Positions 29,201-35,871 of a DNA stretch of 64,000 nucleotides are shown here, piece after piece. The DNA is taken from the NCBI RefSeq assembly GCF_014649655.1, contig NZ_BMTL01000015.1, positions 143,634-207,633 on the forward strand. Reading direction: 5' to 3'. Source of the stretch: Streptomyces humidus. Its GTDB lineage: Bacteria > Actinomycetota > Actinomycetes > Streptomycetales > Streptomycetaceae. The position numbers and the translations under genes are program-made. Position 1 is the first letter of the stretch; each line of letters opens with the position of its first letter. A model generated the notes under the pieces. That model saw nothing but the letters and a program-made list of their open reading frames with translations. It was not told where the DNA came from and did no database searches.

Positions 29201-29547
29201 GGGTCGGGCCGGCCGGCGAGGAAGGAGCCGAGCGCGGCGACGACACCGGCGAGATCGGGGTGGACGACCGCCAGCCGGTGCCGCATGGGCACCCTGCCGG
29301 TCTGGGTCGTCCAGGCGACGTCGGCGGCGGCGGGCGCCCGTTCCTGGCGCAGCAGCCGGGTGAGCCGGTCGTGCAGGGTGCGCGCGGCGCGGGCGAGCCG
29401 GTCCGGGTCGCCCGCCGACACGAGGACGACGCAGGGGTCGGCCGGCGTCCTCCCGGCGCCGCCGGAGGGGGTGTCCGGGAAGGTTCGCGGGACGGGCGTG
29501 CCTCCGTCGGGCGGGTTGTCGGTGTCGGTGCGCTCCACAGGGTTCAT
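23272..29547 (-). CDS. trans-AT polyketide synthase ACP-KS-KR-ACP-KS
   Basis: Encodes 2091 residues. Residues 1-165 are not a docking domain but the post-KS flanking region (WVQGADLPWETYW ... LPVYPF) that normally follows a KS, so it completes the KS ending the protein at 35872-42858. Then come an ACP (200-275, GLTSL), a KS (312-734, TMCSSS and His in EAHGAGT and GHAEAAAG), a KR (about 937-1409, TGGTRGIGA, catalytic Ser, Tyr and Asn, no LDD motif), an ACP (1480-1560, GVESV) and a second KS (1597-2015, SACSSS, EAHGTAT, GHLLSAAG). It ends soon after this KS, and its partner DH begins the next protein (1-9933). There is no AT domain. The ATG at 29547 is preceded by GGAGTGAG. Confidence 0.95.
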   Translation of the reverse strand: MNPVERTDTDNPPDGGTPVPRTFPDTPSGGAGRTPADPCVVLVSAGDPDRLARAARTLHDRLTRLLRQERAPAAADVAWTTQTGRVPMRHRLAVVHPDLAGVVAALGSFLAGRPDPAVHTGRAGRAPAGAPGTAAEAAALWVQGADLPWETYWHTPRARVALPVYPFVTAGAAAPPSPRAQAADAARDTGAGADPRVADLETALLDRYAQVSGIPRSELDAHTPFVEYGLTSLQIGELNRLLAEDWGVGSLTLFFEHGDLAHVAEDAVHRCGATPRRTPDTGRTESAPRSASAAARAPVPGPAPAPSTGTDGATAVIGVAGRYPQAPDLETFWDNLRSGHDCVTGLPADRHRPGWPVEDMTGGFLDGVDRFDPLLFGITPRDAALMDPHERLFLETAWAALENAAYPRQRLRERHRSRVGVYAGAMYADYAFFGVEETRRGRPAYSGGALGNIANRVSYILDLHGPSLAVDTMCSSSLAALHLAVRALRAGDCEIALAGAVNLSLHPNKFVQQRLMSLTASSRRCRSFGAGGDGFVPAEAVGVLVLKPLARALADGDRVRAVIRGTAVVHAGRTNGYIVPSPVAQSEVVRDALADAGLRPADIDYVEAHGAGTALGDPVEIDGLTRVFGGDDRPPGSLPIGSVKSTIGHAEAAAGIAALTKSLLQMEHGALAPTLHVDRLNPNIDWDAVPFRAQSTAAPWPRPTGPDGAPRPRRAGISSFGAGGTIAHVVLEEFPAQHPGTDTAPAPQLLVLSAHDEQRLKDAASRLAAWLRRPEPAALADVAWTLQVGREPLRARLALVAADAAEAADRLAEFAAGGDTGAGGVVGGRAPHGGRPQGRLLPDGPDPDLPALARHWVTGGPVDWARLHTGATPRVTTLPTYPFAGMRCWIRENDDRAEDDATGRPVASPDTGPSRGTPPPRQDGQDGQEVQDGEDTVLLRREWLPTGEATAGNGPAEGAVVCLYGAATRALADALARTAPPGAVVPVLVHDVRSGHGGHGGHSPGAVGEFGDDGQAEAVTDDLLARHPVIAGWIDLTDLDRPDPDDPGPWTARLLLIRRLLGARPGARLRGIQAVRGLQDLDGPAPCPSGARMAGFLRCLGAEYGRLDTTVLDTDLPTADPEGLAATLWGEWRRPGDRAEICHRHGLRYEPVLRPTLARHTPLAPDPGRAYVVTGGTRGIGARVAAHLVQRGARAIAVLGARPLPPRARWDTAGALGAAEAEAVAGIRRLEQLGARVLVHTGPLTDRAALGAFLERVRSELGSLGGVVHCAGGLGAGRPAFVGKDTAAVRATFAPKPDGMETLAALCEGDRLDFFVAFSSACAMIPRLAVGVTDYAAANAAMDLLLNHRVRSGGGHFRSVAWPMWTQSGAARGKDNVCAPVGLDTVDDATGLRILEQVIAMPWGGTVLPAVPLDSSFDAETLPVTRKGETPDGPAADPHPVRVTPAEPVADPDPAPATPPGPVADVPPARQAPPADSGPAWLVPLVCAVLGTPEADLDITADFADLGVESVMLGELLEHVERAVGKRLPPSLLLEYPSVRQLHDHLTSAGLAPRAEPVAPTADPATGPPRAQSGPPVPAPTAPPATAPPAGGRTDGRVAVIGMAGRFPGAPDVAAFWRNLLEGRCSVTEVPAGRWDTGTYYRPEHELGRSNGKWGGFLDGLDLFDPEPFQLTDDEATVLDPGIRLFLEAARDCVADAGYRGEELRGRDVGVFVGGRISSYPLRAPLRPDVLQSDQNFLAAQVAHRFDFRGPGLVVDSACSSSLVSVQLACRSVLSGEAELALAGGVEILLDERPYLEFSAARVLSPTGRCRPFDERADGIVPGEGCGAVLLKPLAAALRDGDRVHAVIEAVAVNNDGHTMGTTTPNPAAQTDVVRKALAAAGRRAEEIGLVEAHGTATRIGDPMELKALTDAFAGAEEPYGRCAIGSLKANVGHLLSAAGVAGLIKVALSLEHAVVPPTLFCETPNPRFDFAHSPFRPATAAGQWTAPPERRVAGLSSFGLGGTNAHLVASALDPAERPAGVPVREPLPAPAYARRRLWLEREPDGGSAPAPRPPAEPRPAPARAAILDLRFVTRQVTGGIPGSSPAERVP

Positions 29548-29681
29548 GCCGTCTCACTCCACGGGTGTCGACCTCGGCTCGGTCCGTGTCGGTCCGGGCA
29601 CACCGCATGCCCGTGGGTCCCGTGGGCGGGACGCCACTGTCCGTCGCAGACCGTATCGGCGATTGCTTGCCGTGCTCTGAT

Positions 29682-32057
29682 TCATGGGCACATTTCGGCC
29701 CGGCTCGAGACGCTCGCGGTGAGCAGTTCCGCCGCGTTTGTCAAGAGGTGTCCGGCCACCGCGTCCGGGGTGCGGGCGGTCCACGCGGCCAGGGCCGTGC
29801 CGGCCGTGACGCGGTTGAAGTGGGTCAGCTCCGGGTCACAGGGCAGTTGGTGGTCCAGGGGCCGTACGGGGTCGCCGCCCGACGTGCGGCGGGCGGTCTC
29901 CCGCGCGTACCAGCGGAACACGTCGGCCGTGCGGAGACGGCCGTCGCCACCGTCGTCCGCCGCCAGTTCCGCGGCCGGTCCGCCCAGGAGGTGTTCCTCG
30001 ATGTGCCTGCGCCGTTGTCCGGGGATGTCGGCGAAATACCGGTGGGCGCGCAGAAGTCGGTGCAGCAGGCCGGCCCGGGCGGGGAACAGGGTGCCCCGGC
30101 GGACGACCCGCGCGGGCACGCCGAGGGTGGCGTGCCGTTCGGTGGGGGCCCAGGTGACGTCGTCGTCGCCGGCCCGCGCGAGGGTGTCCTTGAGGGTGTC
30201 GGCCAGCCGGGCGGCCGGTGCGCAGGCGGTGAGCGAGGTGGAGACGAGGAAGGCGGCGCCGAGCGCGAACGCGGTGGCGGCCTGTTCCGGTGTGCCGACG
30301 ACGCCGCACAGCCCCACGTGCACGGGTTCGGGCCCGGGGCTCCGGGCGGCGAGCGCGGCGACGGAGGGCAGGAGCTGGTAGGCGTCGGCGCCGCCGGTGT
30401 GCCAGCCCCCGACGGCCTGGACGGCCAGGTCGGAGGCGACGGGCAGGGCGCGGGCGGCGTCGGCCTCGGCGGGCGTGAGGCCTCCGCTGCGCACGAGTCC
30501 GGCGAGCAGGGCCTCGGAGGGCGGGCGCAGAAAGGCGGCGGCCTGGTCGAGGCCGGTGACGCGGGCGATGACGTGCCGTACGGCGACCGGGGCGCCGGCC
30601 GGGCCGCGGCGGGCGCCGGTGAAGCGGAAGCGGACGAGCGCCGCGTCGGGGCCGTGCGGGTGGTCGGCCTCGACGTGCCGCACCTCGTGGGCGAGCAGCG
30701 CGCCGACCTGTTCGTCCGCGTGCGGTCCGGGGCGCAGCCCGACCCCCCACCCCTGCCGGCCCGCCCCGTCGAGGCAGGCCGGGTCGGGGACGCCGGGGAC
30801 GGGGTCGGCGGTGGCCGCGAGACCGGCCGCGCGGGCGGCCCGGCAGACCTCCTCGCCCACGGCCCCGTCCCCGGTGCCGGACACCACCCAGGCCAGTTCG
30901 GCTCCGTACCGCTCCCGGAACCGCGCCGAGCCGAGCCGCTCCCCCGTCACCGGGACGCGGCGCGGCGCGGGGCGCCGCCTCGTGCCGTCGACGGGATCCT
31001 GTGTCCTCGGCGCCGCCGCGCTGTCACCGTCCGGGTCCGGACCCCGCTCCATGTCCGGGTGCGACCCCTGCTCCGCGTCCGGCTCCGGCCGGGCCGCGGT
31101 GTCGTGCCCGGTTCGCGCCTTTGGGACCGCTGCGCCGCGGGCATCGGCGCCCGTGCCTCCCCTGCGCGCCCGGCCGTCGGCGTCCGAGGTCCCCGGCGGG
31201 TCGGCTGCGGCCGGCGCCAGTTCCGTGCGGGCCGTCTCCCACAGTTTGGTCAGCACGCTTCCGGGTCCCAGCTCGACCAGCTCCGTGACCCCTCGGTCGA
31301 CGAGGTGGGCCAGGCTCTCCCACCAGCGCACCCCCCGGCACATGTGTTCGCGCAGCCGGAGAGCGATCTGACCGGCGTGGTGGGGGCGGGCGGTGACGTT
31401 GGAGATCACGGGGACGCGGGGCTCGTGGAAGGTGACGGTGTCGAGGACGGCTCCCAGTTCGTCGGCCGCCGCGGCCATGTAGCGGGAGTGGGCGGCGACG
31501 CTGATGTGCAGCAGCACGCACTTGCCCGCGCCTTCCCCGCGGAGCACGGGCGCGAGGGCGCGGATGGACTCCTCGGGGCCCGAAAGGACGCTCTGCACGG
31601 GCGAGTTGTGGTTGGCGACATCGATGTCGTGCGCACCCTGACGGCGCATGACCTCCCGCAGCCGCTCGACGTCGAGTCCGACGACCGCGAGCATGCCGCC
31701 CCCGCTCGCCCGGCTCATGATCTCGGCACGGGCCATGACGAGCCGCAGCCCGGTCTCGAAGTCGAGGGCGCCGGACGCGTAGAGGGCGGTGTACTCGCCG
31801 AGGCTGTGCCCGATCATGCAGTCGGGCTGCGGCTCGCGGGCGGCGCGGTCGGCGTAGGTCAGCGCGCCTATGGTGTAGAGCACGGGCTGCAGGACGCGGG
31901 TGTCACGCAACGCGGCCTGGTCGGCGCAGAGTTCACGCACCGAGCGGCCGAGTACGGCGTCCGCGCGCTCGAGCGTCCCGGCATGGCGGTCGAAGAGGCC
32001 GGCCCCCATGCCCTTGCGCTGGGAGCCCTGGCCGGGAAACGCCCACACGACTGTCAT
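29682..32057 (-). CDS. AT-ER 2 with divergent AT motif and degenerate ER half
   Basis: Encodes 791 residues, a paralogue of the AT-ER at 18248-20632. The AT half keeps GQGSQ, GHSLGEY and the Arg in MARAEIM, but the specificity motif reads VAAHS where the paralogue has GAFHS. This points to a different acyl group or an acyl-hydrolase (proofreading) role. In the ER half the FMN-region signature GDSAGHTDGG is replaced by AVGGWHTGGA and VTGSVNQ by VSTSLTA, while the flanking scaffold (RFTGARR, ADAARALP) is still recognisable, so it is probably inactive as a reductase. It lies in the operon with ECH1 and HCS upstream and the PKS downstream (134-base gap). Confidence 0.88.
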   Translation of the reverse strand: MTVVWAFPGQGSQRKGMGAGLFDRHAGTLERADAVLGRSVRELCADQAALRDTRVLQPVLYTIGALTYADRAAREPQPDCMIGHSLGEYTALYASGALDFETGLRLVMARAEIMSRASGGGMLAVVGLDVERLREVMRRQGAHDIDVANHNSPVQSVLSGPEESIRALAPVLRGEGAGKCVLLHISVAAHSRYMAAAADELGAVLDTVTFHEPRVPVISNVTARPHHAGQIALRLREHMCRGVRWWESLAHLVDRGVTELVELGPGSVLTKLWETARTELAPAAADPPGTSDADGRARRGGTGADARGAAVPKARTGHDTAARPEPDAEQGSHPDMERGPDPDGDSAAAPRTQDPVDGTRRRPAPRRVPVTGERLGSARFRERYGAELAWVVSGTGDGAVGEEVCRAARAAGLAATADPVPGVPDPACLDGAGRQGWGVGLRPGPHADEQVGALLAHEVRHVEADHPHGPDAALVRFRFTGARRGPAGAPVAVRHVIARVTGLDQAAAFLRPPSEALLAGLVRSGGLTPAEADAARALPVASDLAVQAVGGWHTGGADAYQLLPSVAALAARSPGPEPVHVGLCGVVGTPEQAATAFALGAAFLVSTSLTACAPAARLADTLKDTLARAGDDDVTWAPTERHATLGVPARVVRRGTLFPARAGLLHRLLRAHRYFADIPGQRRRHIEEHLLGGPAAELAADDGGDGRLRTADVFRWYARETARRTSGGDPVRPLDHQLPCDPELTHFNRVTAGTALAAWTARTPDAVAGHLLTNAAELLTASVSSRAEMCP

Positions 32058-32103
32058 CGGCTCTCTTCCCCGTGCGCCGTCGGGCGGGATCCTGGACCGG
32101 CGT

Positions 32104-32898
32104 TCACCGTTCCCACGGATAGCGCCCTTCGGCGGCGAACCGTGCCATGCCCTCGCGGACGCCGGGCTCCGCGGCGAGCCGGGCGAACTCGGTGACCGCG
32201 CGCCGCTCGGTCTCGGCGGTGACGGGGTGCAGCGCGGACAGGTACGCCTTGGCCTCTCCGATCATCCGGACGTCGACCTTGGTCAGCCGGGACAGCAGCC
32301 GTCGCGTCAGCGGCCCGGCGTCGGGCGACAGTTCGTCGGCGAGTCCCCGGTCCACGGCCTCCTGAGCGGTGAGCGGCAGGGTGGTGAGGGTCATGACGCC
32401 GGCGGTGCGCGAGCCGGTGCGCCGGATCAGGAACGGCAGCACGCTGCACGGCAGCAGGCCCCACAGTGCCTCGGGGAGGCTGAACAGGCCGCGTTCGGTG
32501 GTGTGGACGAGATCGCAGGCCGCGGCGATCCCCACACCGCCGCCGGCCACCCGCCCGTCCACGCAGGCGAGGGTCAGCCTGGGCACCTCGGTGAGCCGCC
32601 GGAGCAGCCCGAAGAACGCGGATCCGTCGGACGCCCCCCGGCCCGGTTCCGCGTCGCGGCCGGGCGCTGCCGGGAACTCCCCGGCCGCCTCGGCCATGTC
32701 CAGCCCGTTGCAGAACACCGGCCCGGGCGAGTCGAGCACCACCAGCCGGCAGGTGTCGGACTTCTCGGCGCCGTCCAGGGCCTCGTGCAGATCGGCGATC
32801 AGGGCGGAGTCGACGGTGTTGCCGCGCTCGGGCCGGCTCAGGGTGATCCGCACGACGGCGGGGTCCTGGTGCCGGACGCGGACGGTGCCGTGGCTCAT
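32104..32898 (-). CDS. enoyl-CoA hydratase-like ECH1 of beta-branching cassette
   Basis: Encodes 264 residues of the crotonase fold. FCNGLDM supplies one oxyanion-hole strand and VAGGGVGIAAACDLV the other. GLFSLPEALWGLLPCSVLPFL is the ECH1 (PksH-type) signature. In beta-branching pathways ECH1 dehydrates the HMG-like intermediate made by HCS. It begins seven bases before the HCS stop region ends, so the two are tightly linked. It is comparable to PksH, and to LnmF in leinamycin as I recall. Its decarboxylating partner ECH2 is embedded in the PKS at about 4170-4950. Confidence 0.9.
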   Translation of the reverse strand: MSHGTVRVRHQDPAVVRITLSRPERGNTVDSALIADLHEALDGAEKSDTCRLVVLDSPGPVFCNGLDMAEAAGEFPAAPGRDAEPGRGASDGSAFFGLLRRLTEVPRLTLACVDGRVAGGGVGIAAACDLVHTTERGLFSLPEALWGLLPCSVLPFLIRRTGSRTAGVMTLTTLPLTAQEAVDRGLADELSPDAGPLTRRLLSRLTKVDVRMIGEAKAYLSALHPVTAETERRAVTEFARLAAEPGVREGMARFAAEGRYPWER

Positions 32899-32905
32899 CG
32901 GTCGG

Positions 32906-34138
32906 TCAGCTCCAGGAGTAGAGGCGGTGGAAGTTCTCGATACGGTCCAGCGTCAGCAGCCCTGCGCCGTCGAACAGGTCGCCGTACAGGTCCGCGTAGG
33001 GCTTGGTGTCGACGTCCAGGTCCCGCACGCCGAACGCGCGGTCGCCGCCGAGTTCGGTGACGGCGTCGTACTCCTCCATGGTCAGCGCCCGCCGGGCGTC
33101 GAGGGCGGCGCCGATGCGCATCCGGCCGGCGGTGGCCACCGCCTCCTCGCCGAGGACGCCGCTGAAGAACTCCGAGCCGCACCCGGAGCCGTAGGAGAAC
33201 AGCCCGATGCGGCACGGTGTCTCGGGGGCGCCGTGGTCGAGGAGTGAGCACAGGGCGAGGTAGAGCGAGGCGGAGAACAGGTTCCCGACCCGGGAGCCGT
33301 AGTGCAGGGTGGGCGCGACCCGGCGGGTGAAGTCCTCGGCCGCCTCGCGTGGTCCCAGACCCTTGTGGGTGCGCAGCAGTTTGCGGTGCGCGCCCTTGAC
33401 CATGCCGGCGAACGGGGTGTGCAGGACCAGGTGGGCGAAGCTGTCGACCACGTCGGCGCCGGCCACCCGTTCGCGGTAGGCGGCGAAGCTGCGCTCCAGA
33501 CAGGTCAGGTACGACAGCAGGGACACGTCGGAGTCGACGAAGTCCAGGTCCGGGCGGGGTCGCAGGGTGTCCATCACCTCGAAGGTGTGCAGGCCGCTGG
33601 CTCCGGGGTCGAGCTCCAGGACCCGCGGCCGGCGGCCGACCAGGAGGGCGACGGCGCCGGCGCCCTCGGAGGGTTCCCAGTAGGTGCCGCGGGCCGCGGC
33701 GCTCGGCGCGTCGGCGGCGATCACCAGGGCTTTGGCGGTGTCCACGGGGGAGGCGCCGATGATGCCGGCGGCGGTCTGGAGGGCGGCCGTGCCGCCGTAG
33801 CAGGCGTGTTTGACCTCGAAGGAACGGCAGCGCGGGCTGAGGCCGAGGTGGTGGTGGATGTAGGTGGAGATGGGTTTGCCCAGGTCGAGCCCCGACTCGG
33901 TGCCGACGACGAGGAGTTCGATGGCGTCGCGTTCCTCGGGGGTTAGCCGGTCCAGGAGGGGCCTGGCCGCGTTGGCCGCGTTGGTGACCGCGTCCTCACA
34001 GGGCAGGTTGACCGATTTCTGGCGCATCATGAGGTTGTCGAACCGGGTCATGTCCAGGCCGCGGCCGCGGAAGAGTTCGGCCACGTCGAAACTGGCACGT
34101 GCCACATAGGCGTTGATCGCCTCGATGCCGACGGCCAT
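32906..34138 (-). CDS. HMG-CoA synthase-like enzyme (HCS) for polyketide beta-branching
   Basis: Encodes 410 residues. It starts GIEAINAYV like PksG-type HCS proteins and contains the nucleophile motif FEVKHACYGGTAAL, a Glu in VGTESGLDLGKP, and the catalytic His in HTPFAGMVKGAH. HCS adds an acetyl- or propionyl-derived carbanion to the beta-keto group of an ACP-bound polyketide. The ATG at 34138 follows GGGAG. It is the first gene of the operon reading toward the MFS exporter. The donor ACP and the malonyl/methylmalonyl decarboxylase that normally complete the cassette are not in the window. Confidence 0.93.
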   Translation of the reverse strand: MAVGIEAINAYVARASFDVAELFRGRGLDMTRFDNLMMRQKSVNLPCEDAVTNAANAARPLLDRLTPEERDAIELLVVGTESGLDLGKPISTYIHHHLGLSPRCRSFEVKHACYGGTAALQTAAGIIGASPVDTAKALVIAADAPSAAARGTYWEPSEGAGAVALLVGRRPRVLELDPGASGLHTFEVMDTLRPRPDLDFVDSDVSLLSYLTCLERSFAAYRERVAGADVVDSFAHLVLHTPFAGMVKGAHRKLLRTHKGLGPREAAEDFTRRVAPTLHYGSRVGNLFSASLYLALCSLLDHGAPETPCRIGLFSYGSGCGSEFFSGVLGEEAVATAGRMRIGAALDARRALTMEEYDAVTELGGDRAFGVRDLDVDTKPYADLYGDLFDGAGLLTLDRIENFHRLYSWS

Positions 34139-34185
34139 GGTCGCTCCCGCGGTCGGGGGCCTTCCGCCGGGCCCCAGCTCCCCCG

Positions 34186-34256
34186 GTTGTAACCGTTGCG
34201 GGCGTCGCGGATCTGCTCACTTTTGCACGGCGGGGCCGTTCCGTGCCCCGCAGGCT
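34186..34256. promoter_or_regulatory. divergent promoter region with cluster motif site D
   Basis: CTGCTCACTTTTGCACG (34213-34229) lies between the HCS gene (minus) and the PPTase gene (plus). Toward the plus strand, exactly 21 nt after the repeat is CAGGCT (34251-34256), about 55 nt before the PPTase ATG. Toward the minus strand, after 22 nt is TACAAC (34191-34186), about 50 nt before the HCS ATG. The second half of this copy is the least conserved of the five. Confidence 0.5.
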
Positions 34257-34310
34257 CGGTACGCGCCGCGGGGAGTCCGACGGCCAGGGGCCGGTACCGG
34301 GGAGGCCGCC

Positions 34311-35051
34311 ATGCCCGAGGGAACCCCGCCGCCGTCCCGTGTCGCCCTGCACCACGCGCTCACCGGCGCTCCCCTCGCCCATGTGTGGGCCGCCGCCCCG
34401 GACGCCTACGGCGACCGGAGCCTGCTGTCGGAGGAGGAGCGGCGGCGCTGCGGGGCCTTCCGCAGGGACGGGGACCGCGGGCTGTACGTCGCGGCCCGCA
34501 CCCTGCTGCGGACCGCGCTCAGCCGCTGCGTTCCCGACGTCCCGCCCGCCGGCTGGCGGTTCACGACGGGTCCGCACGGCCGTCCGGAGACCGCCGGGCC
34601 GCTCACCGAGCCCCTGCTGCGTTTCAGCGTCGCCCACGCCCCGGGCCTGGCCGTCTGTCTCGTCTGCCCCGAGCTGGACTGCGGCGTCGACGTGGAGGTC
34701 ACCGACCGCTCGGTGGATCCGGTGCGCGTGGCGCGCGCGATGTTCCATCCCCGGGAGGCCGCGCGGGTGCTCGCCGCTCCGGCCGCCGAGCGGGGCGCCG
34801 TGTTCCTGCGGCACTGGACGCTGAAAGAGGCGTACGGGAAGGCGCGGGGCCTGGGCTTCCTGCTGCCCCCGGACTCCTACGCCGTCACCCCGGACGCGGC
34901 CGGTGCGCCCCGGCTGGCCGCGGCCGACGACGACGGTCTGCTCTGGCAGTTCGCCCAGTGGCCCCGGGGTGAACGGCATCTCGTGGCGGTGGCGCTGCGG
35001 CGGGGCCACGGGCCGGACGTGACGGTGGTCCGGCATCCCGGCCCGCCGTGA
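34311..35051 (+). CDS. Sfp-type 4'-phosphopantetheinyl transferase
   Basis: Encodes 246 residues from the ATG at 34311, with GGGGAGG six bases upstream. The metal- and CoA-binding signatures CGVDVEV and WTLKEAYGKARG are those of Sfp-type PPTases, which convert apo- to holo-carrier proteins. It would activate the PCP and ACP domains of this cluster. It is the only long plus-strand gene inside the block of minus-strand assembly-line genes. It converges with the thioesterase gene, with six bases between the stops. Confidence 0.92.
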   Translation: MPEGTPPPSRVALHHALTGAPLAHVWAAAPDAYGDRSLLSEEERRRCGAFRRDGDRGLYVAARTLLRTALSRCVPDVPPAGWRFTTGPHGRPETAGPLTEPLLRFSVAHAPGLAVCLVCPELDCGVDVEVTDRSVDPVRVARAMFHPREAARVLAAPAAERGAVFLRHWTLKEAYGKARGLGFLLPPDSYAVTPDAAGAPRLAAADDDGLLWQFAQWPRGERHLVAVALRRGHGPDVTVVRHPGPP

Positions 35052-35057
35052 AGCGGG

Positions 35058-35816
35058 TCAGGACACCGTCTGCCGGATGTCCTCGCGCAGATCCCCCAGC
35101 AGGTCCGTGCGCAGCGGCTCGGGCAGCCCGGCCAGGTAGAAGTGGTCGCCGTCGTAGACCCGCATCCGGAACGGGCCCTCGCTCATGGTCTTCCACAGCC
35201 GCAGTTCCAGCGGGGTGACCTCCGGGTCGTGGTCGCCGGTGAACCCGGACAGCGGGCAGCGCAGCCGGGGGCCGGGCAGCGGCCGGTAGCTCTCGTTGAG
35301 ATGGAAGTCGGCGCGCAGCGCGGGCAGGAACATCCGCATCAGGTCGCGCTGCCGCATCACCTCCTGCGGGGTGCCGCCCAGCTCGGCGACGACCCGCAGG
35401 AAGTCGTCGTCGGCGAGGCCCGCGAACGGGGGCCGGCGGGCCGCCAGATGCGGGGCGCGCCGCCCCGAGACCAGCAGCCGGCGCGGGGCGCGCGCCGGGT
35501 CGTCCTGGAAGCGGCGGGCGACCTCGTAGGCGACGGCCGCTCCGGTGCTGTGGCCGAACAGGGCGTACGGCCGGTCCAGGTGGGGGGCGAGGCCCTCGCA
35601 CAGCGGGCCGAGGAGATCCTCCATGCTCCGGTGGGCGGGCTCGGCGACGCGGGTCTCGCGGCCGGGCAGGATCACCGGGCACACCTCGATCTCCGGCAGC
35701 AGCTTCTCCCGCCACGGCCGGAAGAAGCCGCCGCCGCCACCGGCGTGGGCGAAGCAGAACAGGCGCAGCGGTGCGTCGAGGGTGGCGTCGCCGTCCTTCA
35801 GCCAGGTACCGGTCAC
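35058..35816 (-). CDS. type II thioesterase
   Basis: Encodes 252 residues from a GTG at 35816 with GGAAGGAC just upstream. LFCFAHAGGGGGFFRPW at the N terminus, the nucleophile FGHSTGAAVAYEVARRF, the Asp in FTGDHDPEV and the His in YDGDHFYL define a GrsT/RifR-type editing thioesterase. It would clear stalled or mis-primed acyl groups from carrier domains. It follows the NRPS gene by 55 bases and is probably cotranscribed with it. It is comparable in role to LnmN. Confidence 0.92.
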   Translation of the reverse strand: MTGTWLKDGDATLDAPLRLFCFAHAGGGGGFFRPWREKLLPEIEVCPVILPGRETRVAEPAHRSMEDLLGPLCEGLAPHLDRPYALFGHSTGAAVAYEVARRFQDDPARAPRRLLVSGRRAPHLAARRPPFAGLADDDFLRVVAELGGTPQEVMRQRDLMRMFLPALRADFHLNESYRPLPGPRLRCPLSGFTGDHDPEVTPLELRLWKTMSEGPFRMRVYDGDHFYLAGLPEPLRTDLLGDLREDIRQTVS

Positions 35817-35871
35817 CGCTGTCCTTCCGTTCGGTGGGATCCGGGGTGGGGTCCGGAGCGGGCGGGCCGGG

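Noticed and set aside
23272..29547. Possible non-elongating KS domains in the second PKS
   Set aside because: Both KS domains retain Cys and both His (EAHGAGT/GHAEAAAG and EAHGTAT/GHLLSAAG), so they should be active.
24316..30381. Another 2000-codon plus-strand frame
   Set aside because: Antisense shadow of the PKS at 23272-29547; low-complexity translation, no start signals.
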